This document shows, piece by piece, positions 13,789-19,826 of a stretch of DNA of 19,826 bases. This DNA is from an uncultured Lachnospiraceae bacterium (GTDB taxonomy: Bacteria; Bacillota; Clostridia; Lachnospirales; Lachnospiraceae). The stretch lies in assembly GCA_900544445.1 (NCBI GenBank), contig UQVK01000072.1, positions 1 to 19,826 of the forward strand, given 5' to 3'. Position 1 is the stretch's first letter, and the number at the start of each line of letters is the position of its first letter. The translations under genes were made by a program, and so were the position numbers. The notes under the pieces are model-generated. The model ran no database searches and was not told the DNA's origin. It saw only the letters and a list, made by a program, of their open reading frames with translations.

Positions 13789-14922
13789 ATGGAAAAAAGA
13801 AAAATGGAGAAACTTGGAATTGAGACATCGCTTCTGGGCTTTGGCTGTATGCGTTTCCCGACTCTGCCGGACGGCAAAATAGACGAGGCGGAAGCGGAGA
13901 GGATGCTGGACAGAGCGATCGCCGCAGGCGTGAACTACATAGATACAGCCTATCCGTATCACAACGGACAGAGCGAGCCGCTGGTGGGTAAGGTGCTGAA
14001 GAAATATGACAGAGATTCCTTCTATCTGGCGACCAAGCTTCCGCTCTGGGCGGTAAACAGTGTGGAGGATGCGGAGCGCATTTTCAATGAGCAGCTGGAA
14101 CGGCTGCAGACGGATCATATTGACTTTTATCTGCTTCATGCGGTGAATAAGGAAAAATGGAATCAGATGAAGGAACTCGGCGTGGTAGACTACTGCGCGA
14201 AGCTGAAGGAGGAGGGAAAAATCCGGTATTATGGCTTCTCCTTCCATGATGATTATGAGGTGTTTGAGGAGATCCTTCATTATCGTCAGTGGGATTTCTG
14301 CCAGATCCAGTACAACTATCTGGACAGAAACGAACAGGCGGGAGATAAGGGATATGCGCTGGCGGAAAGCCTCGGGGTGCCGCTGGTGATCATGGAGCCT
14401 GTCAAAGGCGGCAGCCTGGCGGGCTTTTCCGAGGATATCAACGAGCGTTTCCATAAGATGGATCCCGAAGCCAGCGTTGCGTCCTACGCCCTGCGCTGGG
14501 TGGGAAGTCATCCCAATGTGAAGGTGATCTTGAGCGGTATGTCCACCATGCAGCAGGTGGAGGACAACCTGAAGACCTTTGAGAATTTCAAACCCTTAAG
14601 CGAGGCTGAGAGCAAAGAAATTGACGAAATCGTGAAGGAGCTGCGTTCCCGTGTGCAGAACGGCTGCACGGGCTGCCGCTACTGTATGCCCTGCCCGGCA
14701 GGCGTCAACATTCCCGGCAACTTCAAGGTATGGAACAACTATCATATGTATCGTACCTATGGGCACGTTCAGCGGGCCTGGGAGGTGGATCTGAAGGAGG
14801 AGGAGAAGGCGAAGAACTGCGTGAAGTGCGGAAAATGTGAGACCCTCTGCCCGCAGAAGCTTCCCATCCGTGCGGACCTGGTACGTGTGCAGCAGGAGCT
14901 TGATGACAGAATTTTCAAATAA
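13789..14922 (+). CDS. Aldo/keto reductase with C-terminal 4Fe-4S ferredoxin-like tail
   Basis: This is a 377-residue cytoplasmic oxidoreductase. The TIM-barrel aldo/keto reductase domain (about 1-280) shows GFGCMRFP, the catalytic D and Y in YIDTAYPYHNG (about 46-56), the lysine in ATKLPLW (about 81-87) and the histidine in DFYLLHAV. The C-terminus carries two cysteine clusters: C293-x2-C-x2-C-x2-C (C293, C296, C299, C302) and C344, C347, C350, C354 followed by P. These would bind iron-sulfur clusters. This architecture is common in anaerobic Clostridia and suggests ferredoxin- or flavin-linked electron flow in addition to NAD(P)H. Substrate is unknown. ATG 13789 follows AAAAGGAGAAGG; an upstream in-frame ATG at 13750 lacks a ribosome site. 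The AraC gene follows 25 bases downstream. Confidence 0.92.
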   Translation: MEKRKMEKLGIETSLLGFGCMRFPTLPDGKIDEAEAERMLDRAIAAGVNYIDTAYPYHNGQSEPLVGKVLKKYDRDSFYLATKLPLWAVNSVEDAERIFNEQLERLQTDHIDFYLLHAVNKEKWNQMKELGVVDYCAKLKEEGKIRYYGFSFHDDYEVFEEILHYRQWDFCQIQYNYLDRNEQAGDKGYALAESLGVPLVIMEPVKGGSLAGFSEDINERFHKMDPEASVASYALRWVGSHPNVKVILSGMSTMQQVEDNLKTFENFKPLSEAESKEIDEIVKELRSRVQNGCTGCRYCMPCPAGVNIPGNFKVWNNYHMYRTYGHVQRAWEVDLKEEEKAKNCVKCGKCETLCPQKLPIRADLVRVQQELDDRIFK

Positions 14923-14943
14923 TTAATCGAATTTTCAGATAAT
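14909..14943 (+). repeat. Short tandem duplication at the reductase stop
   Basis: GAATTTTCAAATAAT (14909-14923) is repeated as GAATTTTCAGATAAT (14929-14943), 14 of 15 bases identical, offset by 20. The first copy contains the reductase stop codon; the second sits just before the AraC ATG. It looks like a small local duplication. Confidence 0.6.
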
Positions 14944-14947
14944 ATTC

Positions 14948-15850
14948 ATGGAAAAAGCATATAAGCTGGAATTTGAAAATGAACAGACCGGGGCGCTCGT
15001 TGTAAACTGCTGCGGCTGCTCCAAAACGGAGCCGCTGCACAGCTTCGGCCCGGCGTTAAAGCCCCATTACATGATCCATTATATCCTGAGCGGGAAGGGC
15101 GTGTTCCGCACGGGAGGCCGGGAATATCCGCTGGAGGCGGGAAGCGGCTTCCTGATTGTGCCAGGACACCTCGCTTTTTACCAGGCGGATGAAAAGGAGC
15201 CATGGACCTATGTGTGGGTGGGCTTTTCCGGAAGTGGCGTGGAAAGCTTCGTTTCCTATACGGGCCTGTCGGTCCGGCATCCTGTTTTTCAGTCGGATCA
15301 TTCGGACGAGCTGTATGGAAGCGTCCGGGACATGATGGAGCACAACACCTATGGGCTGACCAATGAGCTGAGGCGGAACGGGCAGCTCCAGATTTTTCTG
15401 TCCCTGATCGCGGAAAGCGCGGGAACGCAGGCACGCCCGGAGGAGGACAGGGCGAACCAGTATGTGAAACGGGCGGTGGAATTCATTCAGCGCAACTACT
15501 GCAACCCTGTAAAAGTGACGGATGTGGCGGACTATGTCTGCATTAACAGAAGCTATCTTTATACCCTCTTCGAGAATTCCATGGGCATGTCTCCGCAGCA
15601 GTTTCTCACGGCCTTCCGGCTCACCAGGGCGGCCGAGCTTTTGGCGGTGACGCAGCTCCCGGTGGAGAGCATCGCGCTTTCCTGCGGCTACAATGACCCG
15701 CTTGTTTTTACGAAGGCATTTAAACAGATGAAGGGAATGTCCCCCTCTGCCTACCGGAAGGAGCTTCAGAAAGGGGAGACCCGCCGGAACCGGGAATATC
15801 TTCGGCAGGTGGAGGATTTTATCAGCCAGGTGAAAAGCCTGCAGGGATAA
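14948..15850 (+). CDS. AraC-family transcriptional regulator
   Basis: This 300-residue regulator has an N-terminal cupin-like sensing domain (about 15-150, with HYMIHYILSGKGVF and FLIVPGHLAFY) of the AraC-binding type. A C-terminal double helix-turn-helix domain follows (about 171-280). Family landmarks are VADYVCINRSYLYTLFE, the linker GMSPQQFL, and the second motif SCGYNDPLVFTKAFK ending in GMSPSAYRKE. The sensing domain suggests a sugar or glycoside ligand. Location next to galK-galT makes them the likely target, though the gene is also only 25 bases after the reductase and may be co-transcribed with it. The ATG at 14948 has no visible ribosome binding site. Translation may be coupled to the reductase or use a weak start. 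Confidence 0.9.
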   Translation: MEKAYKLEFENEQTGALVVNCCGCSKTEPLHSFGPALKPHYMIHYILSGKGVFRTGGREYPLEAGSGFLIVPGHLAFYQADEKEPWTYVWVGFSGSGVESFVSYTGLSVRHPVFQSDHSDELYGSVRDMMEHNTYGLTNELRRNGQLQIFLSLIAESAGTQARPEEDRANQYVKRAVEFIQRNYCNPVKVTDVADYVCINRSYLYTLFENSMGMSPQQFLTAFRLTRAAELLAVTQLPVESIALSCGYNDPLVFTKAFKQMKGMSPSAYRKELQKGETRRNREYLRQVEDFISQVKSLQG

Positions 15851-15896
15851 ATGGAACGGCTTAACATTTTGACAGGTACACGCAACAAATATCCGC

Positions 15897-15925
15897 TTGC
15901 CGTCATCGTTATTTTGTTATATGAT
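15897..15925 (+). promoter_or_regulatory. Promoter of the galK-galT operon
   Basis: TTGCCG (15897-15902), a 17-base spacer and TATGAT (15920-15925) form a good sigma-A-like promoter with a start near 15932. A TTGACA at 15869-15874 is consensus but has no -10 at the right distance, so it was not chosen. Confidence 0.6.
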
Positions 15926-15934
15926 GATTGTAGC

Positions 15935-15948
15935 TGAAAGCGGTTGCA
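15935..15948 (+). promoter_or_regulatory. CcpA-type cre site at the gal transcription start
   Basis: TGAAAGCGGTTGCA matches the catabolite-responsive element consensus TGWAANCGNTNWCA at all but one position. It lies a few bases after the predicted transcription start, a place where CcpA or another LacI-family repressor would block transcription. A galactose-specific LacI/GalR protein is an alternative binder. Confidence 0.55.
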
Positions 15949-16011
15949 GGTATGTGGAGCAGCCGCCATACGGCAATGGTGCCGGAAAGGATGAGTAAAG
16001 GAGAAGGGATT

Positions 16012-17181
16012 ATGGAAATGAAAGAAAAAGTACTGCAGAAATTCGGGGAGGTGTTCGGGGATACCGAAGGGGTGAAGACCTATTTCGCGCCCGGACGCGT
16101 AAACCTGATTGGAGAACATACGGACTATAACGGCGGCCATGTATTCCCCTGCGCGCTTACCATTGGAACCTACGGCGCGGCGAGAAAGAGAGAGGATCGG
16201 AAACTTCGTTTCTTTTCCATGAATTTTGAGCGCCTCGGCGTGATCGAGAGCAGCCTGGACAATCTGGTTCCTGAAAAGAAGGCGGACTGGACAAACTATC
16301 CCAAGGGAGTGATGTGGGCCTTTGAAAAGAGAGATATGAAGATCCCGTACGGCATGGACCTGCTCCTGTGCGGCAACATTCCCAACGGCTCCGGACTTTC
16401 CTCCTCCGCTTCCCTGGAGGTGCTGACCGGCTTCATTCTGCGCGATATGTTCGGCTTTGACGTGACCAACCAGGATCTGGCGCTGATCGGCCAGTATTCT
16501 GAGAACAATTTCAACGGCGTTAACTGCGGCATCATGGATCAGTTCGCCATTGCGATGGGCAAAAAGGATCACGCCATTTTCCTTGATACCGCAGACCTGA
16601 GCTATGAATATGCGCCCATCCATCTGGAAGGCGCCAAGATCGTCATCGCCTGCAGCAATAAGAAACGCGGCCTTGGCGATTCCAAATACAACGAGAGAAG
16701 AAGCGAGTGCGAGACGGCTCTGGCAGAGCTTCAGGAAGTGGTCGGCATCAAGACCCTGGGCGACCTGAATGAAGAGCAGTTTGAACAGTACAAGAGCGCC
16801 ATCAAGGATGATGTCCGCAGAAAGCGCGCAAAGCATGCGGTCTATGAAAACCAGCGTACCGTCAAGGCGGTTGCCGCTCTGAAGGCCAACGATATCGAAC
16901 AGTTCGGACAGCTCATGAACGCTTCCCACGTATCCCTCCGCGATGATTACGAAGTGACGGGCATCGAGCTGGATACCCTGGTGGAGGAAGCCTGGAAGGT
17001 GGACGGCGTGATCGGCTCCCGCATGACCGGAGCAGGCTTCGGCGGCTGCACCGTGAGCATTGTGAAGACCGATGCCATTGACAGTTTCATCGAGAAGGTC
17101 GGCGCGGAGTATCTGAAGAAGATCGGCTATGCCGCTGACTTCTATGTGGTGGAGATCGGCGACGGACCGAGCGTTCTTTAA
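16012..17181 (+). CDS. galK: Galactokinase
   Basis: This 389-residue GHMP-family kinase phosphorylates galactose to galactose-1-phosphate with ATP in the cytoplasm, a key step of the Leloir pathway. The galactokinase signature GRVNLIGEHTDYNGG spans residues 28-42. The ATP loop is PNGSGLSSSAS (about 124-134). The catalytic-base candidate is D176 in GIMDQFAIAMG. The third GHMP motif RMTGAGFGGC lies near 338-347. The length is typical. ATG 16012 is taken because AAAGGAGAAGG directly precedes it; in-frame ATGs at 15952, 15976 and 15991 lack such a site. galT follows 22 bases later, so the two form an operon. A promoter and cre site lie upstream. The ribosome-site region closely resembles that of the aldo/keto reductase. 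Confidence 0.97.
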   Translation: MEMKEKVLQKFGEVFGDTEGVKTYFAPGRVNLIGEHTDYNGGHVFPCALTIGTYGAARKREDRKLRFFSMNFERLGVIESSLDNLVPEKKADWTNYPKGVMWAFEKRDMKIPYGMDLLLCGNIPNGSGLSSSASLEVLTGFILRDMFGFDVTNQDLALIGQYSENNFNGVNCGIMDQFAIAMGKKDHAIFLDTADLSYEYAPIHLEGAKIVIACSNKKRGLGDSKYNERRSECETALAELQEVVGIKTLGDLNEEQFEQYKSAIKDDVRRKRAKHAVYENQRTVKAVAALKANDIEQFGQLMNASHVSLRDDYEVTGIELDTLVEEAWKVDGVIGSRMTGAGFGGCTVSIVKTDAIDSFIEKVGAEYLKKIGYAADFYVVEIGDGPSVL

Positions 17182-17203
17182 TGATGGAGGAAGATTGAAC
17201 AAT

Positions 17204-18727
17204 ATGATTCAGAACAGTATCAGAGAATTAGTGAGATATGGACTTGCCACCGGGCTGATTGAGCCGGAGGATACGATTTACACGACGAACCGCCTGCTGG
17301 AGCTGTTTGGCCTGGACGAGCTGGAGGATGCGGATACGCCCATCACGGCGGACAGGAGCGAGGAGCCTGAGCTGGTTGCGAAGCTGGAGAGCATTCTGAA
17401 GGATATGCTGGACTATGCGGCGGAGAACGGACTTCTGGAGAACAACAGCGTGGTGTACCGGGATCTGTTCGATACGAAGATCATGAGTACCCTGGTGGCC
17501 CGCCCCAGCGAGATCATCCGCACTTTCCGCGCACATTATGCCAACTCCCCGCAGGAAGCGACCGATTATTTTTATAAATTCAGCCAGGACACGGACTACA
17601 TCCGCCGTTACCGCGTCTGCAGGGATCAGAAATGGGTGGCGCATACCAAATATGGCGATCTGGACATCACCATCAACCTTTCCAAGCCGGAGAAGGATCC
17701 CAAGGCCATCGCCGCTGCCAGGAACGCAAAGCAGAGCGCATATCCCAAGTGTCAGCTCTGCATGGAGAATGAGGGCTATGCGGGCCGCGTGAACCATCCC
17801 GCAAGACAGAATCACAGGATCATCCCCATCACCATCAACAACAGCGCGTGGGGATTCCAGTATTCTCCTTATGTTTATTATAATGAGCACTGCATCGTGT
17901 TCAATTCGAAGCATATTCCCATGAAGATCGAACACGATACCTTCGTGAAGCTGTTTGACTTCGTGAAGCTGTTCCCGCACTACATGCTGGGCTCCAATGC
18001 GGACCTTCCCATCGTGGGCGGTTCCATCTTAAGCCACGACCATTTCCAGGGCGGACATTACGAGTTCCCTATGGCGAAGGCAGGTGTGGACCGGGAGTTC
18101 ACGGTGAAGGGCTTTGAGGACGTGAAGGCGGGCGTGGTGAACTGGCCCATGTCGGTTATCCGCTTAAACGGACCCGACAGCGATCGGATCATCGCCCTGG
18201 CGGATGTGATTCTGGAAAAATGGCGCGGCTATACGGATGAGGCGGCTTTCATCTATGCGGAAACGGATGGAGAGCCCCACAACACCATCACCCCCATTGC
18301 CAGAAAGCGCGGCGACAACTATGAGCTGGATCTGGTGCTGCGCAACAACATCACCACCGAGGAGCATCCTCTGGGCGTGTATCATCCCCATGCGAAGCTG
18401 CACCACATCAAGAAGGAGAACATCGGCCTGATCGAAGTGATGGGCCTTGCGGTGCTTCCTTCCCGTCTGGACGGCGAGATGGCGGATCTGGAAAAGGCCA
18501 TCCTTTCCGGCGCGGACATCCGCAGCGACGAGGTGCTTTCCAAGCACGCGGACTGGGTGGAGGAATTCCTTCCCAACTATGAAAATGTGAACGCGGACAA
18601 CATCCATGAGATCATCCAGAAGGAGATCGGCCAGGTGTTCATGGAGGTTCTGGAGGACGCGGGCGTATACAAGAGAACCGAAGAAGGCCAAGCGGCGTTT
18701 GACAGATTTATCGCCACGCTGGGATAA
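17204..18727 (+). CDS. galT: UDP-glucose--hexose-1-phosphate uridylyltransferase, class II
   Basis: This 507-residue enzyme swaps galactose-1-phosphate with UDP-glucose to give UDP-galactose and glucose-1-phosphate, the Leloir step after GalK. It is the long Firmicute class II form. The class signature DLPIVGGSILSHDHFQGG is seen at about residues 267-284, with the active-site histidines in SHDHFQ. A cysteine pair (CQLCMENEGY, about 184-193) and NHRIIPITIN lie before it. ATG 17204 is used, 13 bases after GGAGG (17186-17190). A TTG at 17195 in the same frame is possible but too close to that site. The UDP-galactose epimerase (galE) is not in the window. Two hairpins follow the stop. Confidence 0.96.
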   Translation: MIQNSIRELVRYGLATGLIEPEDTIYTTNRLLELFGLDELEDADTPITADRSEEPELVAKLESILKDMLDYAAENGLLENNSVVYRDLFDTKIMSTLVARPSEIIRTFRAHYANSPQEATDYFYKFSQDTDYIRRYRVCRDQKWVAHTKYGDLDITINLSKPEKDPKAIAAARNAKQSAYPKCQLCMENEGYAGRVNHPARQNHRIIPITINNSAWGFQYSPYVYYNEHCIVFNSKHIPMKIEHDTFVKLFDFVKLFPHYMLGSNADLPIVGGSILSHDHFQGGHYEFPMAKAGVDREFTVKGFEDVKAGVVNWPMSVIRLNGPDSDRIIALADVILEKWRGYTDEAAFIYAETDGEPHNTITPIARKRGDNYELDLVLRNNITTEEHPLGVYHPHAKLHHIKKENIGLIEVMGLAVLPSRLDGEMADLEKAILSGADIRSDEVLSKHADWVEEFLPNYENVNADNIHEIIQKEIGQVFMEVLEDAGVYKRTEEGQAAFDRFIATLG

Positions 18728-18765
18728 AGCCGGATAAGGCGGCTGACAGACATAAAAATTAAGAG

Positions 18766-18794
18766 ATCGGGCAGGGGAAGTTCCCCTGTCCGAT
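18766..18794 (+). other. Strong hairpin after galT without a T-run
   Basis: ATCGGGCAGGGG (18766-18777) pairs with CCCCTGTCCGAT (18783-18794) over 12 bp with one G-T pair and a 5-base loop. No T-tract follows. It may protect the 3' end of the gal mRNA or act with the terminator 20 bases downstream. Confidence 0.55.
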
Positions 18795-18812
18795 TACTCG
18801 ATGCGCAAAGCA

Positions 18813-18853
18813 TGCGGCACGTGGATGGATTCCATGTGCCGCACATTTTTATT
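18813..18853 (+). terminator. Intrinsic terminator of the gal operon
   Basis: TGCGGCACGTGGA (18813-18825) pairs with TCCATGTGCCGCA (18831-18843) over 13 bp, including one G-T pair, with loop TGGAT. CATTTTTATT follows. It is about 86 bases after the galT stop, between the convergent galT and glycosidase genes. Confidence 0.85.
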
Positions 18854-18861
18854 CCACTTTT

Positions 18862-19826
18862 TTATTCGGAAACAGAGGACGCGAGGCGCTGTCTGTGAAA
18901 ACGCTCTGCCGCCGTCTCCATCAGCAGATAGAAGGCCTGCCCCTCCGGAGAAATGCCGGGCCTGCAGAAATCGGGAGCGCCGCAGACTTGTTGGACAAAG
19001 CCGTAGGCATCCACCTTTTCATTTGCCGCAGCACGCATTTTTTCCGCCAGCGGCAGGTATTCCGGAGCCAGCCAGCCGTCCGCCATTCCTGTGAAAAGGG
19101 CATAGGCATACATCTGGGAAAAATTGACCTCCTCAAAGGAATCCGTGCGGTCGAGAATGTCATTGGACAGGCCATCCTCCCGAACCATGCCGCGCAGGGC
19201 TTTCAGAAGCGGAAGCTCCATGGCGAGCAGACGGGGGCGCAGTTTTTCTTCCTGTGCCGGAATACGCTGCAGAAGCCTTGCCATGGATGCTGCGGCCCAG
19301 CCGTTCCCGCCGCCCCAGAAATCTGCCCGAACGAAGCGTCCGGCTTCTGCGTCCCAGATATGATGGAAAAGCCCTGTCTGCGGATCGCATAAAAGCCTGT
19401 AGTATCCCTCCATCTGTTCCACGGCCTCCTGCGCATGTCCTGCGGCGGCAAGAAAGGTTGGAAGCATGTAGCAGGAATCCGCCCAGACCTGCTTCGTACC
19501 GATCAGATGGCAGACCACGCCGCAGGAGGTGCGCGGCGCCCGGCACAGCGCCCAGTCAAGAAGCCGGTTCAGAGCATCCTCAAATACCGGATCCCCCGTC
19601 AGCCGCCAGGCTTCCGCAATCGCCTCGCCGGGCGCGCAAGTGTCTGTTACCGCCCGGTCTGAGCCCATGACAGCGGCCCTTCCATCTTCCTCCTGCCGCA
19701 TCACGGCGCTCCTGGCGAAGGCGATCACCATATCCTTCTCACCAAGATCGAGAAAGGCGTGGGCAGATACGCCCTGTTCCCAGGAATGACGCTGCATGGA
19801 GAGGAGGGCGGTTTTTACTTTCTGGA
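18862..19826 (-). CDS. Glycoside hydrolase, GH105/GH88-like (5' end outside window)
   Basis: The frame is open from the window edge. Codons before the ATG at 19797 (reading KTALLSMQRHSWEQG across it) continue the family pattern, and no ribosome site precedes that ATG, so the true start is beyond 19826. About 320 residues are visible, with perhaps 20-50 missing. The fold would be the six-hairpin (alpha/alpha)6 barrel of unsaturated rhamnogalacturonyl or glucuronyl hydrolases. Landmarks are SWEQGVSAHAFLDLG, TDTCAPGEAIAEAW, the WADSCYMLPTFLA segment carrying the likely catalytic Asp, the WGGGNGWAAA loop, and SPEGQAFYLLM near the end. There is no signal peptide in the visible part. It would cleave unsaturated uronic acids from oligosaccharides made by pectin or glycosaminoglycan lyases. 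It converges on galT across the shared terminator. Confidence 0.85.
   Translation of the reverse strand, partial: QKVKTALLSMQRHSWEQGVSAHAFLDLGEKDMVIAFARSAVMRQEEDGRAAVMGSDRAVTDTCAPGEAIAEAWRLTGDPVFEDALNRLLDWALCRAPRTSCGVVCHLIGTKQVWADSCYMLPTFLAAAGHAQEAVEQMEGYYRLLCDPQTGLFHHIWDAEAGRFVRADFWGGGNGWAAASMARLLQRIPAQEEKLRPRLLAMELPLLKALRGMVREDGLSNDILDRTDSFEEVNFSQMYAYALFTGMADGWLAPEYLPLAEKMRAAANEKVDAYGFVQQVCGAPDFCRPGISPEGQAFYLLMETAAERFHRQRLASSVSE

Noticed and set aside
13519..14511. 330-codon open frame on the minus strand opposite the aldo/keto reductase
   Set aside because: It mirrors the codon structure of the reductase and runs into the inverted-repeat element. No protein family features are present.
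15766..17202. Long open frame on the minus strand opposite galK (about 478 codons)
   Set aside because: It is the antisense shadow of galK, which has full family motifs and a good start. The shadow has no ribosome site and no recognisable domain.
17195..17203. TTG at 17195 as the galT start
   Set aside because: It is only 4 bases from the GGAGG. The ATG at 17204 in the same frame is the more conventional start, though the ribosome-site spacing of 13 leaves some doubt.
18862..19797. Treating the ATG at 19797 as the true start of the glycosidase
   Set aside because: The frame continues upstream to the window edge with family-like residues, and no ribosome site precedes that ATG. The gene is cut by the edge.

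Overview
The window looks like a piece of a Lachnospiraceae-type (Clostridia, Firmicutes) chromosome. The evidence is GC-rich coding sequence with strong AGGAGG-type ribosome binding sites, a class II (Firmicute-type) GalT next to GalK, a LytTR/GHKL two-component pair, an Rpn-family nuclease, a TRIC/UPF0126 membrane protein and an aldo/keto reductase with a fused ferredoxin-like tail. The genus is not decided by the sequence. No rRNA, tRNA, CRISPR array or intact insertion sequence was seen.

Layout. (1) 1-1458: the end of an MFS transporter, converging on a family 2 glycosyltransferase. (2) 1556-3887: a sigma-A-like promoter followed by a two-gene operon of unknown role (three-helix membrane protein, then a Sel1-repeat protein). 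(3) 3898-4483: a small P-loop kinase on the minus strand with its own terminator. (4) 4596-5110: an AT-rich toxin-antitoxin scar. It has an intact RelB/DinJ-type antitoxin with a strong promoter, then a YafQ-type toxin that lost its middle third and shifted frame. (5) 5141-11140: a signalling and export module made of a LytTR response regulator, a GHKL histidine kinase, a short leader interval and two overlapping ABC exporter half-transporters. The interval holds a 24-codon ORF that overlaps a terminator-like hairpin. (6) 11141-12666: a 437-base non-coding stretch with four GACAAAT boxes, a promoter, several hairpins and a 21-codon upstream ORF whose stop overlaps the GTG start of an Rpn-family nuclease. 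(7) 12683-13339: a TRIC/UPF0126 protein on the minus strand. (8) 13510-13697: a 188-bp element with 15-bp perfect terminal inverted repeats and nested internal hairpins. (9) 13789-18853: aldo/keto reductase, AraC-family regulator, then galK-galT behind a promoter with a CcpA-like cre site, closed by a strong terminator. (10) 18862 to the end: a GH105/GH88-type glycosidase on the minus strand, cut by the window edge.

How the genes work together. galK and galT are the last two Leloir steps for galactose. The AraC regulator just upstream and the cre site suggest galactose- or oligosaccharide-linked induction plus carbon catabolite repression. The GH105-like enzyme adds a polysaccharide side-chain theme. 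The LytTR/GHKL pair with two ABC half-transporters is a plausible peptide-sensing or export/defence unit. What it senses or exports cannot be read from the sequence. The short ORF-hairpin between kinase and transporters is the most interesting unexplained piece, followed by the structured Rpn leader and the inverted-repeat element before the aldo/keto reductase.
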